Below, one piece after another: positions 11,604-22,025 of a stretch of 64,000 nt of DNA. Position 1 is the stretch's first letter. Each line of letters begins with the position of its first letter. The stretch is from Puccinia triticina. Lineage: Eukaryota; Basidiomycota; Pucciniomycetes; Pucciniales; Pucciniaceae. The notes below the pieces were generated by a model. That model made no database searches. It saw only the letters and a program-made list of their open reading frames with translations, and had not been told where the DNA came from. The stretch is taken from NCBI RefSeq assembly GCF_026914185.1, contig NC_070566.1, positions 4,154,001-4,218,000 on the forward strand. The letters are read 5' to 3'. Position numbers and translations under genes: made by a program.

Positions 11604-11818
11604 TGTAGAGACTGTAAAATGAAGATGTGTCTGGTGAGAGTCGAACTCACGACCTCAGCTAAGCTGAGACACATACTAGAGTGCTGCCTTTACCAACTAG
11701 GCTACAGACGCTTGTGGCTGCCAGCTGGGTGGTTGGTTGGTAGTGCTCATGGTTCAATCTGACAGCCCTCCATACTGTGGTGATACATCATGGTAGCAGA
11801 CTAACAGACAACTCAACA
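11604..11818. repeat. 215-bp perfect direct repeat, copy A
   Basis: Identical, base for base by eye, to 12,026-12,240 (offset 422 bp). Both copies lie in the last large intron of the KDZ passenger gene and each contains a complete tRNA-like unit plus a possible 3' splice site. Confidence 0.95.
11627..11711 (-). tRNA. tRNA-like sequence A (possibly Thr, anticodon AGU)
   Basis: The 85-nt minus-strand sequence has a 7-bp acceptor pair with one mismatch (GCGTCTG/CAGACAC), an A-box TAGCCTAGTTGG, D stem GCC/GGC, T arm GTGAG-TTCGACT-CTCAC, and an extra hairpin CTCAGC-TTA-GCTGAG at the variable-arm position. The loop ctAGTat suggests anticodon AGU, but the anticodon stem pairs poorly, so it may be a pseudogene or the head of a tRNA-derived SINE. 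It has both internal RNA polymerase III promoter boxes. Confidence 0.5.
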
Positions 11819-11883
11819 CCCCCCCTTGCTACATGATGGGAAGTGGGGATTGACCCCAAGAGAGAGTGGGAATGAGACCCAGG

Positions 11884-11950
11884 AAAGATGATCAGCGTAG
11901 GGATTGAACCCGTGATCTAGATGTAGGCTTATAGGGGTTTGCGTGGTCTT
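11884..11950 (-). other. Partial tRNA-like sequence with B box
   Basis: The minus strand reads ...GATCACGGGTTCAATCCCTACGCTG, a good T arm/B box (CGGGTTCAATCCC), but no matching 5' acceptor strand or A box is seen. It lies between the two perfect 215-bp repeats. Confidence 0.35.
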
Positions 11951-12025
11951 ACAAGTAAGCATTCACAAATTCATCAAGTCTCTATTGTAAGCGAGTAGCG
12001 CTCAGGTAGCTCTGGGCTCATTGCC

Positions 12026-12240
12026 TGTAGAGACTGTAAAATGAAGATGTGTCTGGTGAGAGTCGAACTCACGACCTCAGCTAAGCTGAGACACATACTA
12101 GAGTGCTGCCTTTACCAACTAGGCTACAGACGCTTGTGGCTGCCAGCTGGGTGGTTGGTTGGTAGTGCTCATGGTTCAATCTGACAGCCCTCCATACTGT
12201 GGTGATACATCATGGTAGCAGACTAACAGACAACTCAACA
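12026..12240. repeat. 215-bp perfect direct repeat, copy B
   Basis: Second copy of the repeat at 11,604-11,818. Its right edge is just before the 5' splice site of the preceding exon of the passenger gene (about 12,248). Confidence 0.95.
12049..12133 (-). tRNA. tRNA-like sequence B, identical to A
   Basis: Exact copy of 11,627-11,711 with the same acceptor, D and T arms and the same weak anticodon stem. The identity shows that the duplication is recent. Confidence 0.5.
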
Positions 12241-14250
12241 AGTGATACCTGGAGCTTCGTCTTCATCCAAGTCAGGCTCGCGCCCAATGATGCTGATCTG
12301 ACCTTCTGAAGAATCAGGGGGAGGTGGACCAATAAGTCGGACCCACCCGTTGGCAAAGGTTGTCAGAATACGGCAAGTCTGAGCGATCCGCATATCTGAT
12401 GGCCGGGCACAAAAGTCTCCCGGTACAACACCCTTGCTATTTGGGTGGACCTGCAAGGTAACATCGAGTGCGCTCAACTTTTGTACGGTTTTGGTACCTG
12501 GCCAACCACCAGTCCAGACTCCGTGGGTAGCTATGGCTGAGGAACGAAAGAAATAAGTGATCAATCAATCGGAGAGGTTGGCTACAGATGATGAATGGTA
12601 CAACTTACACAGCGCTTGCCTGAGCTTTGCTCAAATTTCTGCTGCATTGGCAACCTTACTACCTAATGAAAGAGTTGTAAAATAAGCGGTATATCTCAAC
12701 TGTTTCAGTCGAATCAAAGTTAACTTACCAAGATTGTACAGACAATCACCATTCTCAGGATCTTTACCGGAGCAACGTTTGCGCTTTGTGCTTGGGCGAG
12801 GGTAGTCACCCGAGATTTCTTTGACCGCTTGTTGGCCGTTGATGAAGTTGTAGAACAACTGGAAGGTATTAGCACCTTTCTCCAGCACATCGAGGAATTC
12901 CTCAGCCAATATGCTCCCCCCGGTTATAAGTTCAGGGTTGTCAGGGTTGCGCGAAGCCAACACAAAGAAACCTTCAACCTGATGCGAAGTGCTCAGATTT
13001 TTGAGCTGAAAAAAAGAAAAACATAAGTTAGTTACATTCATCAGAAAGAGGGGAATGAGCGTAGTTTCACTTACGTTGCGCTTCATTTTGCGGACCCACA
13101 TGTTGAGTTTGAATCGTTCACGTTTTTTCCACTGAGTGACAGCAACTTTGGATTGCTTGGAGCCTGGCGCGACATTATCAGGTGGAGATATGGTGTCAAA
13201 GAACTCTTGATCCCGCCACTGATCTTTTGTCTCTTCATCCAACTGCTGCCACAGCTCTCCACACTGCACCATTCGGTCGGAAACGGTCTGCAATTCTAGA
13301 ATAGAAAGGTGGTCAGGAGGTGACCTTTGTAACTTGGAAGCAAAATAAAATCAACTTACTATCGTGGTAAATTGGGCTAGCAACTTTGTTGTAAACACAG
13401 AAGTTGTTGAAATTGGTTGGTCCTCGGATACGGACTTTGTTTCCAAGGTAATGAAGAGCTGGCTGCGGGTACAATCTCCTATCGATGACAATGAGGTGGA
13501 CAGACCTCTGATACTGACAATATGCCTCTTCAAGGGCAAGTTTGTCATCAGGAGTCAGGCAGACATACATAGCGTATTTGGTTGCGCGGTCGCGGAGTCG
13601 GTCAAGGGGTTTGGTTTGAATCTTCTCCATAACTTCGGGGGGGCATGTTGCCTTTTGGATGGTGGAGAGTCGTCAATTGAGTCTTCCACATTGGGGTCAT
13701 TTGCAGGGCCGGGTTCCTGGGATCGAGGAGCATCGGACAACGGAATGCGCATCTGGGTTTCTGCTGAATTAATTTCGGCAGGAGCTGCTGGGGTTGGCTC
13801 AGGTGGGACCACATCCTTGGCGCAAGGACGAGAAGGCGCTTTGCGACGTGGGGCACGCTTTTTCGGAGGCGGTTTCGAGACAGAAGGGGCGGAGAACTGG
13901 AAAGATGGATTTCTTCCAGGAAGCGGAGATGAAAAAGTGTATTTGAACGGAGAACCTTGCGGTGTGGACTGCAACAATTGAGTAGGGGGTGCAGCGCGCT
14001 CGAGAGGGGATTGCAGGAACAGAACTTGGGAATGGTGCCCCTGCGGGCCAATGTGGCCAGAGTAGTTCGAGTGAGAGGCAGGAGAGTGTGAAAGCTGGAC
14101 CGGATTACCACGCGCAGCGACTGGGAAGCCAGATGAATTCTGAAAGGATTGGTAATCATGAGGGGAGGCGCTGATACCACGCGAGCAAGTAGGGGCTTGA
14201 GCAGGATTTCCAAAGAGGTTTGGTCCAACGTAAGAGTTGGGGTGCCCCAT

Positions 14251-16271
14251 GCCCGGAGAGAAACGTCCAAGGGGGTAAATCTCAGATCCAGATTTGCTGA
14301 CGCTGGGAGGTGCATGGTGGTGTTGGTGAGGGAAGAGAACCGGTCAGGTGAGGGAAGAGATCCAGTTGGGTGAGGGAATAGAACTGGTTGGGTGGGGGAA
14401 GATAACCGGTCGGGTGGGGACAAATCACAGCCTACATAGATGGAAGGGATGCGGGCATGGATCGGTGAGGGATCTGGCAGGGCGTGAACCGGCTGGGCTG
14501 TGGTTGAGAACGTGTGATCCGCAGTCATCCGCAGTGACATGTGGTTTTTTTTTACGGACCATTTTGGCTGAATTGTGGTTATTGACCCTCCCAGAACATT
14601 CCATGTCATTCCATCCCTGGTTCAAGGAAGCTTTCGTAAAAATGTGGATCATGGAATAACAGCGCTGCGCAGCGTTCCATGACATTCCATCATGGTTGAT
14701 TGGTAGGACAGCAGCACACAGAATTGAGGAAGTTTGATCAGTGTTTGATTAGATTCCTTTGTAGCAGGGGGCACCTGCGGAGAGAGCACCTGAGGTTCAC
14801 GGCCGCAGGTGCTGGCACCTGAGGTTCACAGCTGGATGTGCTGGCACCTGAGGTTTATGTCTGCAACTTCGCCCATTTGGGTGTAACACAGTAAAATAAC
14901 CCAAGTTTTATTATGTTGAATACTACTATCAGGCTTGTCAAAATTTGCTATCAGGTGCAGGCTTGCTAAAATTGGCTATCAAGATGGATTTCCTGGTGTA
15001 ACTGAATATAGGACAGCAGCTGAAGGTACCAGAAACCAATGAATGCTTTTTCCTATATATATGAAAAAATCAAAACTGAACAATATGCTAAATAGGCCTG
15101 CAATCAAATATAAATTGCTAATTTAATAATTCAAACCAATTTTATTAGTTAAGCAATAATCATTCACAATTAATGTGACTTTCCAAAATGGTATAGGCAG
15201 TTTCAATTTTAGGATGGTTCACAAACTCTGCAAACAATCAAGAAACAGTGAAGCGGTTTAATCAAATAAAATTAATTATATAACCATGTGTGAAAATTGA
15301 ATTACCTGATAAATTTAATTTATCTAATTATATAACCATGTGTGAAAATTGGATTACCTGATAGATTTAATTCATCTTATTTTACAATGTAAATAAGGTG
15401 TGGATGAATGATTAAGTAACATGATTGACATTGACTAAAAAGTTATTCAGTATAATCAAGCTGGTGTTCCCAGCTCTTGAAATTGGTAGTCAAGAGAATA
15501 AGGGTGGCAGAATTAATAAACTGGTCAGATTTTGGTGTGATACAATTGAAAATTAATAACTATTTATATCAACTGTGCTCTTGGATTACACATTAAGTTA
15601 AATATGATTTTTGATTTAACCTACAGATTCAAACAAGATATGGATCAATGATGAGTCATATCATGTGAGATACCCATTTCAAGGGTTGTTGGGCCAATAT
15701 TTTTCTGAAATAATGGTAACAGTATCTTTACTGGATGAATATTGAATTTTATTCACTTGTTGTTGACAGCAAGGTTTTCATGAATTACCTTTTACATGCC
15801 CCTGGAAAAGAAGTGGTACCTTTGAAGCTCACTGTGCCTGTTTGCGTGCAAACAGACTTGGCAAAGGAGCGTGTTGCAAGCATTTATTTGCCTTGTATTT
15901 GTGTGCAAGCCTAGATATTTCATTATTTTATCATCTGTTTGTGCACAAATGGAAGAGGCCAGCAGGATGTTTCAATATTTACCGTGTCCATATGCACCCA
16001 AAAGGACAAGGTCAAAGAGTGCTGTGACCGTTTGGCGAGGGGGCTAACACAACAATTTTTTCAAATTCAGATTTGAAGACAAAGGTGTTTTGCACGGCCA
16101 AAGAGTTTTTCAGATTGAGAAATTCTCTGGCACCGGAATTGATGTTCAGCTCAACAGAAATATTTTGATTGAAAAACTTGCAAGCAAAAAATGTATACAA
16201 GAGAACAACTGCAAATTAGAAATGAGCGCTGAATTTTGCTACAAGACAAACAGCAAGCAATATTTGATGAT
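14251..16271. other. KDZ internal spacer
   Basis: No gene seen between passenger and transposase, both on the minus strand. 14,330-14,420 has a G-rich repeat (ggtYgggtgRggRaa). 14,786-14,870 has three copies of a gcacctgaggttcac unit. 14,900-15,800 is AT-rich with a ~68-bp tandem duplication near 15,275-15,400 (taaccatgtgtgaaaattg twice). Confidence 0.5.
14786..14870. repeat. Short tandem repeat, gcacctgaggttcac unit
   Basis: Three units of ~28 bp, each beginning GCACCTGAGGTT, with an intervening caggtgctg that is partly complementary to the start, so neighbouring units can pair. Confidence 0.7.
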
Positions 16272-19200
16272 CTACGACTCAGCATCTGATATTAGGTCGT
16301 CTTCAACATCTTCTCCATCATCAACATTTACATCTAGAACTGCATCCTCAAGGATTTCATCAATATCAGGCGCTGGAACGGTCTGGGATTCAAGTTGCTC
16401 AATTTGTTGAATCGAGGTATGCCATTCGGAAATTGAGTGTCAATTATTTATAGGTTGGCAGCGCAACCATAGCCAAACTAGATTGTCTGACCAATCGCAG
16501 ATCAATTCCTCGTGTTCTTTGAGTCGGAGTTGTAGCTCGCTGCAGATCACCTTCATTTTGGCCTTGCGAGTTAAATCGCCTAGCATGATGTCGTCAATCC
16601 AATCAGTATCAAGATTTTGAGTGTTTTGAAGCTGATCAACACCTGTTAAATCACGACCAATGTTCTTCAATCATCAAAAGTTTAACCTGGAGAAAGGCTG
16701 TGGCAGGAACTTACGAGTACTGATGTAATCAATTGTAGTTTTAATCTTGGTATGGTGGGCAACAGCCCATCCCTTAGCTCAAGCCAATTCTTGTGCGATC
16801 AGTTCAAATTCTTCCCGTGTTTGTTGAAGGATTAGAACGCAGTTAATACCTGTCCGAACATCCGGGTCTATAGACCAAGGTGCACTGGAATGGTAGTATA
16901 AACCATTGTTCCAGAACCTGTGATCCATGGGCCATTTAGAGAACGCCTGGTACGTAAGGGGGTGATCTTCGGCATCGGATAATTGCTGATTGGGGTACTT
17001 AGCCTTATATTTTGTGTAGAGTTGGTTAAACGCATTGATGACTTTCTTCACAGCTGGCTGTCGGGCCTTCATTGCCTTGATAATTTTTTCTTTTCCACAA
17101 GTTCCGATTCGAGACCCCATCGAGTTGATCAGTGGTTGTCGCTCAGCATTTAGCTATACAGCTTGTACAAACAGTTCCGCGTTGGCATCCCAGAGAAGGA
17201 GCCTGAGTTTCTGCTCTTCGGGGTCTTTAGGTCACAGTATTCATTCATTAGTTCCGTTGTACAACCCAAGAACTGAACTATTTAGCTTACCGCCAGTCTC
17301 CACTGCGCTACTCCCAGTGATTTCTTCGCGTTCTATTCTCAGTGTTTCTGAATGTTTGACAATCGAGTCCATGAGCTGACAGATCTGATCTGGACTTTTG
17401 AGGAAGATTTCTGGGCTTTGAAGACGAGCCCTAAAGATATAAATTGCTTGTTAGAACTTTACATGAAGTATATAACCAATAGTAAATCAGCTTTACCTCA
17501 CATGCTCCAAAGTTTCTTCTTGCTTGTACAACGATACCAGTTTTGCTCGGCGCGTTAGCTCTTCCTCATTATGGTCTCCTTGGAAGCTACGCTGGGCAGC
17601 CCACTGTTGCTTGAAGAATTGGACAGTGAACTTACGGCCCTCTGGGTCGTGGGGGTTTTGCTTACCAAGCACAAGGCTTAGATTTCTTTGAGTCTCTCGG
17701 CGGCGGCAAACGGCAAGAGCAAATTTTCTTCGCAGCCAAAAAGCTAGATTAAACACAGGTCAGATTCATAAAGCGGAACATGATGGACAAAAACGTACTG
17801 AGTTTCTTTATGGCATGCTGGTTGTAATGTTTAAGACAATGGGAGATCGAGCTCAGACAATGGTTTTGAGTGGCATATCTCAAGGGGCTGGCCAAAGGGG
17901 ATAGATAGGACCACATTCTATCTATGCCCTCTCCATCGGAAAGTCCCCACCCTTTGTTAAAGCATGGATGATATTCCAACTGGCAGATCCAGTTATGGAC
18001 ATACGCATGGAATACAGATGTACCAAAGCTGATTCGGTTGCTGTCTTCTGGGAGAAGACCCCTCTGATCAGCGAAGAAATGCAGTGACAATGGAGTAAGG
18101 TAAGTGTGCGGTCAATCTTGATAACAAACCGGTGTTGAAAGGACAAACCAGCCAAATATACTTATCCATACTACATCCAATGTCATACAGTATCCCAACT
18201 TTCCGAGTTGGTTCGACCGTGGAGAGGACAGACTGAATCAGAGCCATTGGGTAGTGTCTCTGCTCACCCGACCTATAGATGTTAGCAAGATGAATTGCTC
18301 TATCATGCCGACAACAGCAGCCCATGAGTCCAGTGTCGTCGCATCCCTTCCATGTAGATTTGTTTCGTTTATCGTTGGCGGCCTTGTGAGATTCTGCACA
18401 TCAATTGGTCTATTTGGATAGGATGTTAGCTCGTGATAAAATTGAAACAGGTGAGAGTCATTATACCTGCTCAGCTGTCATCCCTTCAGACTCTTTGGCT
18501 TGGATCGAATTGGACGCCTGGTCAACTTCACTTTGCGGAAGAAAGATTTGAGGTGTTTGAAGGACCTCATAGTTGCGGCTTGCGTTTGTTTGGTGACGGT
18601 GCTGAAAATTGCCATCGAGGCAGACAATCAAACAATCTCGGGTAGATTCCGAGTAATCTTCCGGGTTGGGAGGCCTTGGCCCAAAGCAGGCAGGACATGA
18701 TGTACATGCTAGTGTTTGCGCTTTACTCAGGTTGAGAGATCGAAAAACAGCCGCACTAGTACGCTCTTTGAGTAGACGAAAGAGATCAACGGCCGCTGTA
18801 AAGGGCTTTTGCATTTCCCTAGCCTGTAATCACATAAATTAACTCATGAGACCATCAGCCACACTGAACAATATATGGATGACAATACATTGAATGAAAA
18901 TGACCTACATGTTTTGCGTTGCGAGCACACAGCCATTGAGAGCAAGGTTCAAGCCAAGCTGTTAAAGCAAGTGTAAATGGGAGAGCTCCGATATGGCAAT
19001 TGTTCCATAGGTGATTATGGAAAATGAGGAGAGGTACCAAGAACGCTGTTTGGGGTTTGACGGGTGATCCTGCAATGTAACCGTGCTGAAGAAGCCGGAC
19101 GCCATCCAGGGTACATTCACAAAAGTCGATAACCTTCCTTTCCTGACCTGATTTCTTAATGATGAGTGCTTTGTAGGAATACACAAATCAAATGATGTGC

Positions 19201-19700
19201 TCACCGCGTATGTCTACCAGATCAACTGATTGACTAGAACGTTTTGAGCAGGTTGGAGAGCAGCTAGAAAAATTGTTATACAAGTTGGGGCCAGACCAGC
19301 TCTTTGTGATAACTTTCAGCTTCATATACTCGGCGTGGAGCTGACCAAGTAGTATGTTCCAGTTGTATTCACGTGCTTTCTGACGGTATTGTTCTTTGTA
19401 AGAAGCCATCGCCAAATCTATTTCATCCAGTTCGTCTTCGGAAAAATTGCCCCATTCAGATTTGTCTTCAGCTTGGTTCTGATTGGCTGATTCCTGCTGG
19501 GCATCAAATGGATAGTCGTGGCTTGTCCAATCCAAGATGTTTCCAATGTCAGGAGGCTGAGCTGCTTGTTCACGCTGGCAACCAACTTCAGCTTGTCGCT
19601 GTAACCGCGATAACGTGGCTGCATTCCTGTCAGAGTAAACCTGCCTCCGGTGAGTCTGAGTGCGGTTTGCATTTTGGATGCGCATTCGGGTGGACGGCAT
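16272..19700 (-). pseudogene. KDZ transposase, interrupted by stop codons
   Basis: Minus-strand exons reconstruct most of a KDZ transposase. In order they show: an N-terminal exon (from the ATG at 19,700; an upstream ATG at 19,967 is also open); VIDFCECTLDGVRLLQHGYI (about 19,100); TLACTSCPACFGPRPPN and CLIVCLDGNFQHRHQ (about 18,700-18,610); MGCCCRHDRAIHLANIYRSG and GILYDIGC (18,325-18,180); and FHAYVHNWICQLEYHPCFNK and GWGLSDGEGIDRMWSYLSPL (about 18,010-17,900). The D of YDIGC and E of GEGIDRMWS are the conserved acidic positions of the RNase H-like core. A C-terminal Asp/Glu-rich tail ends at 16,272. In-frame stops occur at 17,154-17,156 (TAG), 16,781-16,783 (TGA) and 16,440-16,442 (TGA). 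It would move the element when intact; this copy is probably inactive. Confidence 0.85.
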
Positions 19701-20023
19701 AACCGGAGAGACTAAGCGGGTGAGCTGCTGGTGATGGGGAAAGTGGCGGTGGGTGAGCTGCTGTTGATGGGGAAAGGTACTTGTCTGAAGTGGAATGTAC
19801 GTACCTGCACCCAGATGTTTTGAGCCCGGCGGGGATGGCGGTATTTTGTCTCGGCAGTTGAGGTGATGTGGGTTGGGGGATGTGATAAGGGCGGAGCCGG
19901 GGTTACATGTGGGTGATGCCGGTGTGATGCGGACGGGGGGATGTGATGTGAGCCAGTGGTCAGTCATGTAGCAGTAATGTCACCTGTAGTATGACGGGTG
20001 ATGACTGGTGCGTCTCAGAGGTT

Positions 20024-20180
20024 GGACTTGGGGGAATTTGGCGGAGTCCGAATTGCAGGTTTTTTAGGTATGCTGGGTTTCCCAGGGTTTTTATTTTGCC
20101 TGCCAGAAAGGCGGTATGCAGGGACATAATATGGGTTTTGAGTTACCGCATACTATGGGGTTTAGAGGTGGCCACAGGTG
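20024..20180 (-). repeat. KDZ right terminal inverted repeat
   Basis: Reverse complement of the left terminal repeat, ending TAGAGGTGGCCACAGGTG at 20,180. It carries the same inner blocks (gcaggttttttaggta, ttgcctgccagaaaggcggt). Confidence 0.9.
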
Positions 20181-20188
20181 CGCGATGA
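20181..20188. repeat. 8-bp target-site duplication, right copy
   Basis: CGCGATGA immediately after the right terminal repeat, identical to 10,237-10,244. Confidence 0.85.
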
Positions 20189-21355
20189 GCTGGCTCCGGC
20201 TGTTTATGCGCATATTTAGACTTGGTAGTCGGCACGCATTTCTCGAGGTGTGTCCCGGAGGAGACATATACGCCACTCTGGCTGACTGAGCCATCCATGT
20301 GACGTAAATAGGTCAACCTATCACGACAAGCTGTACCGCACACTGACAAAGATCCCTAGTGCTAAACGAAAACTGTGCCAGTCGCTGAGGAAAAAATCAC
20401 GTTTGAAGGGTGGACTGATAGGCAGAAGCTATACCAGTCCCGTAGGTGGAAGATCTACTACCTTACCAGGCCACTGGTCAGGTTCTTAGTAAACTGGTAC
20501 CACGCTGCGTACCAGTTGGCAGGGGTGAGGTATTTCCTGAGCAGTTGATATAAGATTGATTAGCCGAGGAGGATAGAAATCACACTCAGTGGATTGCTAC
20601 AAGTTGAGTAATAGCAGTTCACCCAGAAGCATTCCTCTCCGGACGACGGTATATGCCAACCATCCAAGAGAAAAAAACTTCAACAATGGAAGGTTGATTC
20701 GGATCGGTTCCATTTTTCTAATTATGATGGTATCATCAGTGTTGCTTGGTAACTTGCTACCTTTAATCTCATGTTTTCTTCTCCTTAGGTTTATACCGTA
20801 TTGTTGCCAAGTTGAATTATTGACGCGAGCTGCTTGCGTCAAGTAGGAAAGAGTTATGCAAGTTTGTAAAAACCGTTGACAGAGTTTTTGTGGGGTTTTT
20901 GGTAATGTTTGCGAAAAAAAGTCTGAGGATAGAAAGGAAACAGAAAGGGGCAATCATTTGGCACTCTGAAAGCGTTATTCTCATAGAACAATATCAGGCA
21001 ATCTCCGATCACCAACAGGTCGAGTTTGGACAAACGGATGGCCAGGGCAAGTGAAGTGACAATCATGAAAAATAGGAGCATGTCACCGCCTCCAAAGCTT
21101 GAAAAGAAAAATTCATGAACTAGACATTTATCCGGAAGTTGAAGCCTGCTGGCAATTTGGTTTGCAGAACTCGAGACCAATCAAAGGTCTTTCTCGAGTT
21201 GTTTTGCGCAATTGCAGCCGGGACTCTTAGCTTTGAACACAACCGTGACATTCTTTAGGAGAGACCATAAGGCAAAAAAGAGCAATCTGATCAACTTGCG
21301 ATTAATCGGTATAAATAATCGGGGGGAAATGGTTCCGAACAGACGAAGTAAAAGT
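20189..21355. other. Downstream flank of secreted copy 2, part of a segmental duplication
   Basis: No gene seen. 20,530-21,250 resembles 22,990-23,570: shared blocks include accgttgaYagagtttttgt, agagttaYgcaagttKgtaa and accgcctccaaagSttSaa. So the duplicated unit that produced secreted copies 2 and 3 includes more than 700 bp downstream of the coding region. Confidence 0.6.
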
Positions 21356-22025
21356 TTACATACGCGCCGCTCCGGTAGTTTTGCCTGAACAAAGGTACGT
21401 TTGGGTTTTCGTCTGGCAAACTGATAACGATCCAGGCAATCGATTGAATTGAATAGTTTTCAAACGACCAATCAAATCATAGAGTCAGAAAATCACAAGA
21501 TTGGTACCTGAAACTGGTGCATTTACTACATACCTTTAGACACAGCCGAGTCTCGACCGAACCCTATCTCACAGTACTGTGTGCTCGGCGCATCTGTTGG
21601 CTGTGTAGATGGATTGCCGGTTGGTTGACATCCTTCGGCAGCTGTGTTCAATGAGGATAACGAAAAACAATGAATTAATTCCTAGACTCATCTGTTTCTA
21701 CCATTCTGGTTGTTGTGTGATTGAAATGCGTTGACTCACTAACATAGCCGGTGCACCCTTTCTTGCAGACGACATGTGGATTTTCGTTACAAGCTGGAGC
21801 AACAGATAATAGCGAGGAGAAATTCAGTTATCTTCTTGGTTTTCGATAAAGTAGCACTATCGTCTCTTCAATCATCAACGGTGACTTACAAGCTTGTGTT
21901 GTGTTGGCGCCGGAGTAATAGAAGCAGCTCTGGGTTCTTTCTTCAGGATCGTCATTTGGGGTAGCTAAGACGAGTTGGCCAATCAAAGCAAGAAGAGAAA
22001 GGCGGACTAATGATGGAGAAAACAT
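21356..22025 (-). CDS. Small secreted cysteine-rich protein, copy 2
   Basis: Exons 22025-21890, 21793-21740, 21641-21534 and 21420-21356 give a 120-residue protein. Signal peptide MFSPSLVRLSLLALIGQLVL is followed by eight cysteines in the mature part: QSC, CNENPHVVCKKGC, AEGC, QYCEIGFGR and CQTKTQTYLC. Exons 2 and 3 are 54 and 108 bp, identical in length and phase to copies 1 and 3. The start exon and downstream flank are closest to copy 3. The C-terminus is short (GKTTGAARM). Secreted; function unknown, candidate effector. Confidence 0.8.

Larger units (their letters stand above)
11272..14250 (-). pseudogene. KDZ passenger gene, HMG-box-like protein (broken)
   Basis: Six or more minus-strand exons can be joined: 14250-13360, 13295-13075, 13005-12729, 12662-12609, 12536-12249 and ~11630-11272. 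The N-terminus is Ser/Pro-rich with a basic patch (KPPPKKRAPRRKAP). A likely HMG-box-like fold follows: RGPTNFNNFCVYNKVASPIY, then MVQCGELWQQLDEETKDQWR, resembling the 'FxxF...W..L....K..Y' pattern. Later exons (QVEGFFVLASRNPDNPELIT, GVWTGGWPGTK) are unrecognised. Two lesions are visible: a frame change at a 7-C run near 13,637-13,643, and a TGA at 12,631-12,633 in the AAEI segment. I looked for 2-oxoglutarate dioxygenase (TET/JBP) motifs, known as KDZ companions in fungi, and did not find them. The HMG relation is my judgement; the rest is seen. Confidence 0.55.
10245..20180 (-). mobile_element. KDZ (Zisupton-like) DNA transposon, 9,936 bp
   Basis: The element is bounded by ~157-bp imperfect terminal inverted repeats and a perfect 8-bp target duplication (CGCGATGA). 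It contains two genes on the minus strand: a transposase of the Kyakuja-Dileera-Zisupton superfamily (16,272-19,700) and an HMG-box-like passenger (11,272-14,250). Subterminal regions on both sides also share CACATCACATCCCCC-like and CCCCGGCTCCGCCCT motifs, so relatedness extends beyond the terminal repeats. Transposase and passenger have stop codons or a frameshift, so this copy has probably lost self-mobility while its ends stay intact. It lies within a cluster of secreted-protein genes. Confidence 0.9.

Noticed and set aside
11272..14250. TET/JBP dioxygenase as KDZ passenger
   Set aside because: I found no HxD...H iron-binding pattern with the expected surroundings in the joined exons.
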